From the NCBI RefSeq assembly GCF_000003815.2, contig NC_049987.1:6503781-6567780 (forward strand): a DNA stretch of 64,000 bases, given 5' to 3'. The DNA is from Branchiostoma floridae. Its lineage: Eukaryota; Chordata; Leptocardii; Amphioxiformes; Branchiostomatidae. Under the pieces are notes generated by a model. That model worked only from the letters and a program-made list of their open reading frames with translations, had not been told where the DNA came from and ran no database searches. This document shows, piece after piece, positions 52,980-63,463 of this stretch. The position numbers and the translations under genes were made by a program. Positions within the stretch are counted from its first letter, which is position 1. Each line of letters begins with the position of its first letter.

Positions 52980-55900
52980 CTAGGACTCCTCAAATGGCTT
53001 CTGCAATGGAGGGTCGGTATAGAAAAGAGAATAGGTAGGAAATACTGATGAATAGATTCATCAGGCTGGCAAACGTAAAAAAAACATTCCTTGCAACCAA
53101 GTTCAAGTTTTTCTTACATGGCAAGCTTTTATCTGGCACAGGACTGAAATGACTGGAGTTACTTCTCGCGGCTAGATAGACTACAGAAACGTTCGCAGGT
53201 AAGACGAGTGTGGTTGTGTACAGGAGAATTTTTCCTCGTACTAGTTCTATATGTATGAAAATTTACACACTTAGTTGTAGAACTAATGTTATTGTCACCT
53301 TTTGTGACGAAGAGTCCCTTCATCAGAAAGAAAGCGTTATAACTTGACTTGCTTTTCTGTTCGGATGAATGTATTCTCTGAATTCGTTTTAAAAGCTTCG
53401 GTCTAGAGTTAGCCATAAGCTGGTGAGAATTCTGTTGATAAGTATGCTTTGTATTTTTATCTGTGGGTACGTTGAAAATGGGGGATTTTTTACAAGACAT
53501 TATGCTTTCTACATGTGTACCTTAGGAACCTTGGTGCCGCTGGTGTGTGCGGACTGTCCGGCCTGGAACTTGGTGCGCAGCTTGGCCAGGGCGCTTTCAG
53601 AGATCTCCGCGCGCTCAGACGCGTCCTCCAACTCGTGCACCGTCTTCCGGTACTTCGCCAAGTTCACGTTAGCCATCTCCTCCTAAACAGGATATGACGT
53701 GCGGTAAAACGTTAGCCATCTCTTCCTAAACAGGATATGACGTCGGGTAAAACGTTAGCCATCTCCTCCTAAACAGGACATGGCGTCAAGTACAACGTTA
53801 GCCATCTCCTCCTAAACAGGACATGACGTCAGGTACAGGCTCCTAATTCAACAGGATTTGACATCATGCGTAAAGTTAGCCAACTTCTCAATTAACAATA
53901 CATGACGTCGGTTAAAACGTTATCCGTCTGTCCCATAAATATATGACATCAGAAAGAACGTTAGCCATCTCGTAAACAGGGTGTGACATTTGAAACCCCC
54001 TACGAAAGATGACTCATAGACCTCTTTTACCTTTTTGAATACCGTATGATTTCAACTTACCGATTCCTCAGACTGCCTCTTGTACGTCTTGATCTTCAAC
54101 TGCAGTTTCTCCACCAACTCCTGGAGACGTTCCTGGTTCTTACGGTCCTCGTCTGACTGGAAGGTCATCTCCTTAAGACGGCGCTCGTTCTTCCTCAGGT
54201 TCTTCAGGGTCTCCTGGTGGCGCCTCTGCTCAGCGTCCAGCTCTGCCTCCAGGTCACGCACCTGGGTTGGAAGAGAACTTTGAGTAACATCTCGCTAGAG
54301 TGATATACTCCCCAGTTTGGACACGTACGTGCGCGTTGCCCTGTAAGTGTTTATATGTCACGACCCCTCATCACTTGAGTTTCCGAACAAAATTTTATAA
54401 CTATTCTAAACTTATTCTGAAGGCAAATTCTGAACTAATCCTAATTAAGACTAATTCTGAACTAATTCTTTGCAGACGAGCCAAGAATAATAACGCATCT
54501 GTATTGTACTCAAGCATCTAGATTAATTTTGGAACCAGTCAGACGTTTGCAGGTAGCATCCACTACCTTTCGTTGGTGACTTGGAAGACAAGACTAATAG
54601 GGCCGATATACTCACTCTGAACAAAACACAATTCTTGTCGATAAGTGTACCCCAGCTTCTGTAGGTGTACTGCCTTACCCTAGTCTCCAGTTTCTGCAGG
54701 TGGCGTTTCCCGGCCTTCAACGCGATCGTCTCCGCCTCGTCCAGGCGGCGCTGGAAGTCTCGGAGATTCTCCTCAAGATTCTTCTTCACCTTCTCAAGAT
54801 GAGCGTTCTTGTCTTGTTCCTGACGGAGGTCGTCAGCCATGCGCGCGGCCTATTACAGATAAACAGAGGAGCGGTAATCAGCGATGGCAGACTTCACCCC
54901 TTACTACAGCAAGCGCCCTCTAGCAGAACATACAAGAACTGCATTGCAGAAACACTCGTACGTGCACACACACGCACACACAGACACACACACACACATA
55001 CACACACACACACACACGTAATAACTTAGAATTCCTCATTCCATAAACTTTTGCACGTCCTTTCTTTCATTTGTCGACAGTACTAAACCAAACTCTGCTT
55101 CCATGACCTCCATGACAATGGAGACTCACCTCCGAGATGGCTTTCTTGGCCTTCTCCTCCATGTCCCTGGCCTGGCTGGAAAGCTCCTCCAGCTCGTTCT
55201 GCAGCTGCTGAATCTCGCTGTCTGACTTCCTTTTGGCCGTGATGAGCGCCGAGTTCTGCGTGCTGAGCTCCCCCACCCGGTCCATCGCCTCGTGCGCGTC
55301 CGCCTCCGCGATCTGGGGGCAAAGGTTTAGGGCATTACGTCGAATATCCCATACCTCCTCGAAACATTCAGAGTTTCTGTGTCAATTGTGAATTACTTTT
55401 CCATTCATTATTGAAAATTTGTTTTTAACTCTATCTATGCATCCTGCCAGCCTGTGGTATCATCTATGAATCCGGGCCAATCCAATCTTCCCATCCTGCC
55501 AATTAGCCTGATTAAATCTCGCTTATAGCAGCCCACCAAACATCCGCCGGCCCCCGCGGGGAGGTGCCAGTTACAGCCATGGACAGCGGAGTTTGAGTTG
55601 ACTACCTGTCAATCACCAACTGCACCGGTACCATCTTCCTCTTCACACCCTGTCACTTTACAATATTCAAATACAACCGCACACACACCGAGACAAGCGG
55701 TAGTAAACTGTGGATCAAAGTTATAAACCTTTCTGTTCCGCTCGACCATTCCCTGCACTCTCCTGTCCTCTGCAATACTCAAATAACTCAGGAGACACAT
55801 TAAGAAAAAAAAAACGGCAATGTTGACAAATGATTTGAACTTGAACCTTTCTGTTCCGCTCGGCCAGCTCCAGCGCCATCCTGGTCTCGTTCAGCTCCTG

Positions 55901-57004
55901 CTGCAGCATGTTGCAGCGTCTCTCTAGTGACGACAGCGACTCGCGCATCTCCTCGCGCATGCGCTGCTCGTCGTCGATGATCACCTGCATCTCACGGACC
56001 TTTGCAGGAAGAAGAGAAAAACGTAAAACCGAACTAACATGCGTTTTTCAGCGTGGCTATGTGGCAGAATCGACCGCAAGACAGTTGTCGATTGTAGGAC
56101 AAATTCACCACTATCCTACTTAGAGGTGTGTAACATTGACCATATGTTGTGAAGTTTTACTCGATATTGGTATATTTTCAGTTTTTGTTCCTCCAATTCT
56201 ACTGTGCACACCATGCCGACGAATATTTACTATTTGTGCCACCTAAAAAAGAGGTAAGTCTTACGTTTCATCTTCCTATGTGTCCCATATGATTCCTCAA
56301 AGCCCTTACCTGGTTTTGATACTTAGCCAGCTGCTTCCTAGCCTCGGCGTTCGCCTTGTTGGCGGCGTCCAGCTGCACCTCGACTTCGTTCAGGTCTGCC
56401 TCTATCTTCTTCTTGGCGCGGACGGCCTCGGCGCGACCCTTAGCCTCCACTTCAAGTGTGGACTGAAGACTTTCGATGGCCCTCTGGTGGTTCTTTCTGC
56501 TCACGATGCATTGCAAATGGAGAATTGCTTAACCCATTTGTTTTGGTGGCTAAGGCCCTATGTCAAAGTTATCACGAACACCCATTGTGCCTTCCTTACT
56601 ATTCTTCTTGAGTAAATGTCCCCAGATTTAAAATTCCCAGTGATAATGTCCAAATATCCCTCTAGATCTCACACTCTACTTCCATTCGTGCTCTCATATT
56701 GAATTTTCAAAGTAGCCAACTGTTGAACTCTTGTGGTCCCTTTATTTTCTGTCAGAAACGTACCTTGACGTCTCGAACTCCTCCTCCTTCTCTGCGAGTC
56801 GCCTGTCGATGTCTGCCTTGAGCTGAGAGAGTTCCAGGTTGGTGCGGAGAACCTTCGCCTCCTCCACCTCCAGCGCGCCCTCAGCCTCCTCCAGAGCCGT
56901 CCTCAGGTCCTCCATCTCCGCAGACATCTGGCGCTTCTGCTTCTCCAGCTCGTGCACGTTCTTAGCGTGCTCCGCAAGGAGGTCGTTCACGTCGTGAAGA
57001 TCAT
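52980..57004 (-). CDS. Gene D exons d14-d21: distal LMM, assembly region and tail
   Basis: The exons are 57004-56764, 56496-56310, 55999-55847, 55312-55130, 54849-54679, 54261-54061, 53682-53521 and 53000-52980. The 187+153+183 nt exons total 523, as in the other genes, but both internal boundaries are displaced relative to C. The tail reads [12 protein letters not shown], then KPFEES-stop. The 21-nt last exon is inferred from an in-phase acceptor with a long pyrimidine tract (TTCTCTTTTCTATACC...TTGCAG), so it is less certain than the rest. Confidence 0.88.
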
Positions 57005-60000
57005 CTTAAAGATAGTAGAATAGTTAGCGATATATTTTATATTTTACTCAAAAACAATTTGGTGCTCCTAAGACTGGAAAGGCTTGACATAAGCAAGAAA
57101 GCTATGAAAACCGTAACGTAATACGTTGTATACGTTTTGCCATATTGATATCTACATTTCATCCTTTTTAGGACAGAAGACTTTAGGCTAACATACGAAA
57201 AAAACGTAATACAAAGTATGCTCTATAATTATACTTTTCCATAACGATTCCGTACGAGCGATTATTTTGGGACCTTGCGACAGACTTTGCAAAACGACTC
57301 ACCGCTGAGTTGCTTGTTTTCTTTCTTAAGTTCCTCCAGCGCGCCTAGTGCGTCTTCGTGAGCCGTCTTGAGACGCATGTTCTCCGCCATGTAGATCCTG
57401 ATCTCCTTCTTCGAGTCCTCCAGCTCCAAGTTGACCTCTTCGCACTTCGTCCGCCACTAAACACGACAACAGAGGTTTTGAAGCCCATGTCACACAGTCA
57501 GGACCTTTTCACGATATCCCACCACTTTCCATCTTAAATTCGTATTCTAGTTCCAGTTCACTGACATCATTTTTCTGCAACTTTGATTCGGCAAAAATTA
57601 GGTCGGCTGGGGCAAACGACGTTTAAAGACTAGTAGGCAACAGTACCGACCAATTTCAATTACAGATGGCCTTGCTCCCAACCATGGTCTGGCTTCACCA
57701 GTACATAGTCTTCAGATGAAGTAAATGTTTACAGAATAAGCACTAATGATTGGTTGATTGGCTGGTTGGTTGATTTATTGATTAATTGATTGATCGATCG
57801 ATTGATTGATTGACTGACTGGCTGACAGTAGATCCTACCTCTGCGATGATCCTGTCAACCATACGCTGTTTCTTCTCGAGGTGGGCCGCCACGCTGTTGG
57901 CTTTCTCCAGTTCTATCATCATGTCCTCCACCTCCGCAGCGAGCCTGTAATAAACTTTTGACTTTGAGCAATTCTTGCCTAAGACATTGTAATGCCTTTA
58001 TCTTTTCTGTCTACTGTCTTCATAATCATTACCATCCGCATACTCATTATCCTCATCATCTGCTGTATCCCACCATTTAATGACTACCAGGATCCAAGGC
58101 AAAAGTAAGCACAAGCCAGTTTTGTGCTCCCTATTGAAATGCTCAGCTCAACTTCCCACAATTTGAGGGATATGAGTACAAACCTGTTCTTCGTCTTTTC
58201 TAGACTACTACACTTGGAGTTTGATATCTCGACTCTTTCCTCCATCTCCTGAAGACGAGTAGCCAGCTTCTTCTTCGCCTCCTCCAGCTCCTCAGTCCTC
58301 TGGATGGCGTCCGTCTCGTACTTGGAGCGCCAGGTGGCCACCTCGGTGTGCGCCTTGGAGAGGGACCGCTGCATTTCAGACTTGCCCTCCTGCTCCTCCT
58401 CCAGCTGCTCGCGGTAGGTGTCGCAGTCGTGCTGGGCCGCTCGTAGCTACGTAGATAGAAACGGAATATCGGTTTTGAAGTCAGGGTTTGAGACCAGAGG
58501 CCGATGCCAGAGCTAGATACGTGATGGAAAGCCTGTTGTTATGGCCACGCACGAAGACTTGAATTTCTATGTCTGTTTCTATCTATCCACGAAGTTCCAA
58601 AGAAAGAGATAGCACATAAGAACCAGTTTATCAAACCAGGCTTTTCAAACCCGAGGCTGATGATAGCTACAGAATTGGATAAAAATCAATTGTCATCTCC
58701 TTCCCTCCACTGACTTCTTGGGAATAAGGTAAATAAGTTCCTTAATCATATGTGTATTTACCTGATGGTTCATGTGGTTTTTGGCTTTGATCTCCTCTTC
58801 CAGTTGGCGCTTCAGTTCTTCAATTTGCTGTAGCAGCATGCTCTTGGTCCTGACAAAACACAATATCACACAGTGTTGTACTCCTACCTTTACTTTGTTT
58901 ACTTTCATTGCCTTCTAGCAGCCAACAGGTCTGGCCAGCACATTTACTTTACATGTCGACCCTTTGTCCACTGGCTACTACATGAGCACTTAAAACTATC
59001 TTATACCGATGACAATGTTGGTCAAAAATATCATTGAACTCTCCAACCGAACCGCCCTACCTGCTGAGCTGGTTGCACTGCGTCTCCGATTCCTCCAGGT
59101 GCCGCACGGCGTCGCTGTTCTCGGATAGCAGGCGGGACTTGAGCGCGGACACCTCCTGCATCTGGCGGGCCAGCTCGTCCGCGCGGATGTTCGCCTCGTT
59201 CATCCCCTCCTCGAGCTGACGACACCGCTTCTCAAGGTTCACCTGTGGTGAAAGATACTCAAAATAAGCCATTTCCTTTCCATAGGTTGCTACAAGATCT
59301 AGTTAGGTTATCGCGTTTCTATAGAGATATTATGTTACCTGTTTTCACACCTTTTGTTCTGTGACTTGCTTCATGTTCCCGGAAATCACGTACCTTTTGT
59401 TTGGTGACCAGCTCCATGTTCCCGGAAATGACGTACCTTTAATTTGTTTGGTGAGCTGGTACCGTTACCGGTGACCTGCTCCATGTTCCCGGATATGACG
59501 TACCTTTTGTTTGGTGACTTGCTCCATGTTCCCGGACATGTCGTCTACCTCGATGCGGAGGGAGTTCTTTTCCTTCTCCAGCTTGGCCTTGACGCGCTGT
59601 AAGTTCTCGATCAGCGTGTTCATCTCGGCCACCTGCTCCGTGTGCTTCTTCCGCGTCGCCGCCACGTTGTTGTCCGCCTGGGCAACGGTAAACACATGTA
59701 CAGGTCGTAAGTCGTAGATAAAGCTGATTAGAAAATACATTCATATAATCAATCCTTTTAGTTGATATATTTTGCCCATTCGACACAGAATGATAGAAGT
59801 TCCGAGAAAGTGTTTGTTTAGTGCAGTGTAACTTAACAAGGCTGATTAATTTACGTGCTATAGCAAACTTTTTTTGCTGCACAATCATCCTTCAATCTAA
59901 CTACGCTGCAATAACACTTACTACCGCGTGGACCTCTTACAACTGTAGTACCAATTACCGCCGCATGGATCTCCTCCAGCTGTAATTCCACTTACCGCCG

Positions 60001-62729
60001 CATGGACCTCCTCCAGCTCCCTGCGGAGCTTGATGATTTCGGTCTCCTGCCGTTTGGCCACCTCTGCTTGCTGCTGGGTCGCGCCGCTGTGCTCCTCCAG
60101 ACGGTCTCCGATGTCGTCCAGCTCTCGCTGCATGTCGTGCCGGGCCTTCTCCGCACGCGCACGCGCGTTGCGCTCGCTTTCAAGCTCCTCCTCCAGCTCT
60201 TCGATGCGCCCCTGGAAAGAGATCAAGATTCTTATTATAACGATCACATTAATTATTGTGATTAACAATAAGCCAGTAGACAAAACACCCAACTGATCAA
60301 GGATTGTATCCCCTGTCCTTCCTTAGACACTATAGTCTCCTTTAATTGCATGGACATCAGGTGCTTACATTGACATCATGCCCTTGCATGGGCAGCATGT
60401 AAGGACAGATACACACGTAAACATATAAGAATTATCACCTGTTGTTCTTTTATCTTCTTCTGCAGTTGCGCCACGAGGCTCTGCTCGTCCTCCAGTCTCG
60501 TCTGGACGGCATTCAGCTCGAAGTCACGTCTGTTTGTAAGAAAAACGTATGTCAGTTTTCATGCGCGAAGCGCGTTTTAGTTATTCGTTGTAACGAAACA
60601 GACACATTACCACAGCTCATGCTTAAAAAATGTAGCCCAAATAGGTATCATTATCTGTAGCAGAGGCAGCGGTCATTCCGTCTTCACGATGGTATCTCTG
60701 GTACTTTCGAAATCCCTGTTTGTGGAAAAAAGGATTTCATGACCTACTAACCCGATGAGACTATCTACTGAGTAGTTATCGGAACATCATATTGCAATAT
60801 ATTGATGCACCACATACTTCTTGAGTTTCTCCTCCAGCTCGACTTTAGCCCTCTCCGTTTCCCCCAGGGTGTCCAGCGTCTGACGCAGGTCGGCCTCCAG
60901 CTTCTTCTTGGTGCGTTCCAAGTCCAGTTTGACCTTCTTCTCGGTGTCCACCAGGCTCTCCAACTGTGAAAAATGTCAGATTTATGCATATAGCTGTTTA
61001 TCTCTGTTTTTCGTCCTATTTCAGTGCTCACTGAACTACTACAGTACTAGAGTACTATATAGAGCATTGTCACCTATACATTTGTATTAGTAACTGGCTA
61101 TGTGGCTCATACTCGCTGCAGCACATTATAGGAAAAATCATTGATAACCCCACAGTACATGTTTTCCTACTAATTACATAGTGATTTTCAGGTGGAGTTC
61201 GAACATTTGGGTAGTTTTTTATTTATTTTTTATTTATTAGGATTCTCCACACTGGAGGGTATGTCAGGTGTCAAAAGACACCTTTTCGAAGCCGCCATAC
61301 GGTTGTTACGTTAAGTTGTTTATACAAACTCCCATGCCAATCTGTACTTCTTTATGTTCTGAACATCATACAGGTGGTGGAAACGAAACTGATGACATTT
61401 CTCACCTCGTCAATCTGCTGCTCTAACTTGACCTTGTTCTTGGTGAGGTGGTTGACCTTGTCTTCCTCAGATTGGAGGTCATCGAGGGTTTGCTGAAAGG
61501 TAAATCAAGTTGAAGCTTAAGACATAAGAATTAGTCCAGAAGAACCTACACTGACACATTCTATCGAAAACAACACCATACAGTCATGTTTTCAAGTCAA
61601 AGGTGAAGTCGCGTCTCAATGTTACAATCCAGTACAGTGAAACCCAAGTGCAAATCATTCAAGTGGCTCACGGCCTTGTTTGTTCTTTTTTTTTTTTGGG
61701 GGGGGGGGGGGACTACAAACCGCTGGTTGCAATCGTAATCGGCAGAGATGTAGATGTTTCTCACCGCTTGCAGCTCCTCGAGTTTCTTCTTGTCTCGTGC
61801 GAGCCTCTTCATGTTCTCCTCGGCTTCCACCAGCTCGTCCGACATGGCCCGCACACGGTTCTCCACAGCCCGCTTGTCCTTCTCAGACCTGATAACGAAA
61901 GGCAAACGCAAAAATTATATCAGTTTGTTTCTATATTCATGACAGACTCAAATCGGTCTGTGAGTGACTTTTCATAGACATAGTCACAAAATAGTAGACT
62001 AAGTGCTGCCCAAAGTGTCACTAGACACGGGGAAAATCAGTCACAAAATATAACAAATATCTTGCAGGCGAATACCAGCCGATACCTAGCGAGGTTGCGT
62101 TCCAGGTCTTCAACGTCTTTCTTGAGTTCGCTGCACTCCGTCTCAAGTTTCCGTTTCTTGCCGTTAAGGGTGGCGACGGCCTCCGATTCCTCCTCCAGAT
62201 TCTCTTTGATCTCCTCCAGCTGCGCCTCCAGGTCCGCTTTGCCCTTGATCAGCATGGCATTGCGCTCCTCCGAGTCGGAGACGACATCTTGCTCCTGAGG
62301 AATGAGATCTCGATCTCTTCATTTTACAATTTGAAAAAATAATGTGTGCTGCAATTGCATATTTCGACCTTTCAGTCATCCTTTTTATTTGTCTATTGAA
62401 AAACGTACGAGACACAATGATGGTAGCTCAGAGCAGTTCAGTTCATCCTCTGAGAGGAAGCCATAGGATTTCCACAATTTTTTGTCCAGCATGTTGGCCA
62501 GATTCTAGTAAATTGCAGATATCACCTGGATTTTAAGACGAAACCCAGCCCTTACCGCTTGCAGCTGGACGACCAGGTCGTTCTTCTCTTGAGTGAGAGT
62601 CACGCACTTCTCCTGCAGCTCTTTGCGAAGCCGCTCCTCATTGGCCAGTCGCTCCTCGATGTCCTTCATCTCCGACAGCTTCCTCTGCAGTTCCTCCTCC
62701 TGGCGGGCGCCCTGGAGTAGCGGCTTGAT
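52980..62729 (-). CDS. Gene D: striated-muscle myosin heavy chain, 3' part (rod and tail)
   Basis: This is the rod of a fourth myosin II heavy chain. Twenty-one exons on the minus strand join in frame to 3333 nt (1110 residues plus stop), starting [14 protein letters not shown] just after the lever arm. Motor and IQ exons must lie right of 64000. Summed lengths equal gene C over the aligned rod (333, 390, 351, 260, 241 and 523 nt blocks), and the total differs only by a five-residue longer tail. Proteins C and D are closer to each other than to A and B (for example [17 protein letters not shown] is shared), and both lie on the minus strand. Several intron positions differ from C, and four introns carry tandem copies of exon edges. 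No frameshift or internal stop is seen, so the gene looks functional. Confidence 0.94.
53668..53990 (-). repeat. Minisatellite built from a gene D exon 5' edge and its acceptor
   Basis: The exon 53682-53521 begins GAGGAGATGGCTAACG after CCTGTTTAG. That junction is repeated upstream in the intron: a unit of about 50 bases (TGTTTAG/GAGGAGATGGCTAACG plus about 27 intron bases with GACGTCAT) recurs about seven times between the exon and 53990. Copies nearest the exon are almost perfect and distal ones decay. At least three upstream copies keep an AG acceptor. Confidence 0.85.
54961..55018 (+). repeat. (CA)n microsatellite
   Basis: An interrupted CA repeat of about 55 bases in the gene D intron 54850-55129. 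Confidence 0.9.
55728..55867 (-). repeat. Intronic copy of a gene D exon 3' edge with its donor
   Basis: AACCTTTCTGTTCCGCTCG occurs at the donor edge of exon 55999-55847 and again at about 55726-55744 in the downstream intron. The sequence beyond it (CTCTGCAATACTCAAATAAC) has a second diverged copy near 55660-55680, giving a degenerate array with a period of about 110 bases. Confidence 0.7.
57303..62729 (-). CDS. Gene D exons d1-d13 (in window): subfragment-2 and proximal LMM
   Basis: The exons are 62729-62556, 62294-62086, 61888-61765, 61492-61406, 60963-60818, 60529-60439, 60211-59996, 59677-59504, 59242-59061, 58849-58762, 58446-58184, 57944-57839 and 57456-57303. Introns after EEVHAA (59996), NHMNHQ (58762) and RIIAE (57839) are absent at the same place in gene C. 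C introns inside the 216-nt exon are absent here. The sequence is coiled coil throughout. The donor at 58184 is GTTTGT, which is weak. Confidence 0.93.
57740..57838 (+). repeat. GATT-rich simple repeat beside a gene D donor
   Basis: ATTGATTGATCGATCGATTG-type repeats run from about 57747 to 57825, ending close to the donor of exon 57944-57839. Simple sequence; no role evident. Confidence 0.75.
59349..59535 (-). repeat. Tandem copies of a gene D exon 3' edge and donor
   Basis: The end of exon 59677-59504 (GAACATGGAGCAAGTCACCA, then AACAAAAG/GTACGT) is repeated three more times in the following intron, at about 59350-59393, 59394-59436 and 59437-59503. The unit is 42-67 bases and each copy contains CCGGGAACATG and a GTACGT or GTACGT-like donor. 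The copy adjacent to the exon carries extra inserted bases. Confidence 0.85.
59915..60018 (-). repeat. Tandem copies of the 216-nt gene D exon's donor edge
   Basis: GCTGGAGGAGGTCCATGCGG CG/GTAAGT at the 3' edge of exon 60211-59996 is followed in the intron by two further copies (about 59958-59980 and 59921-59943), each ending in GTAA. The period is about 37 bases: roughly 22 from the exon and 15 from the intron. This intron position is private to gene D. Confidence 0.8.
61240..61263 (-). mobile_element. Truncated retroposon 3' end (copy 2)
   Basis: GGATTCTCCACACTGGAGGG plus TATG is identical to 11738-11761 and is also preceded on the plus strand by TTTATTTATT-type sequence. On the minus strand this reads as a retroposon 3' terminus with an A/T-rich tail. 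Confidence 0.45.
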
Positions 62730-62996
62730 CTGAGGAGTACACAAGAAATTTATGGTGATCAAGAGCTGTATCGTTAACCCAGCCATCTGAAGCTCCTTCT
62801 AACCATAACCCTAGCCCTAACCATAGTTGTTAGCTTCCAATAACCCTCTAGCTCCAATCCTGACCCCAAAAAAATATATGTCTTTGTGATCCGATTCTTT
62901 ATCGTTAGCCCAGGTCCTAACTTCTGCAGCTCCCTCGAAGCAACCAGTCAACCTCCAGATCTTATGGGCCCGATTCTGCCACCCATGTCCAGTATC

Positions 62997-63265
62997 AGGG
63001 TGAAATGCCCGAAGTTGTCCTAAGTTAAGTTAGATGTCAGAAGTTGTCCAAAGTTGTCCAAAGTTGTCCGTAGTTGTCCGAAGTTATGACGTCACGCTAA
63101 CCATGACGTCATCCTAACTTTGGACAGTCAGCCGGGGGTGTACGTAGTTGTCCGAAGTTGTCCGAAGTTATGACGTCACCATAACCATGACGTCATCTTA
63201 ACTTTGGACAGTCAGCTGGGGGGTGTACGGAGTTGTCCGAAGTTGTCCGAAGTTATGACGTCATT
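62997..63265. repeat. Left satellite arm, ~84-bp unit with TGACGTCA
   Basis: About three degenerate units contain AGTTGTCCGAAGTTATGACG, then TGACGTCATC.TAACTTTGGA. Each full unit has two TGACGTCA or near-identical palindromes. The sequence is related to the reverse complement of the right array (63464-64000). Confidence 0.8.
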
Positions 63266-63463
63266 ATAATTATTGTGTGCATTGTTCAAACGAACGTTAA
63301 GAGGAGAAATAAAAGACAAAAAGACTTGAAATAAATGAATTTTTTACAATGCATGAACATTGATTTTGTGCTGATTAATGTGCATCTATATTTTATTCAT
63401 ATATATGCGTGAGTGGTGTGTATCTTATTTACACATATATACGTTTTTACTATATATTAATTA

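Noticed and set aside
53200-53208. TAAGACGAG, a match to the miR-208 5' end, in the last gene D intron
   Set aside because: It is on the strand opposite to gene D transcription and no hairpin partner is seen.
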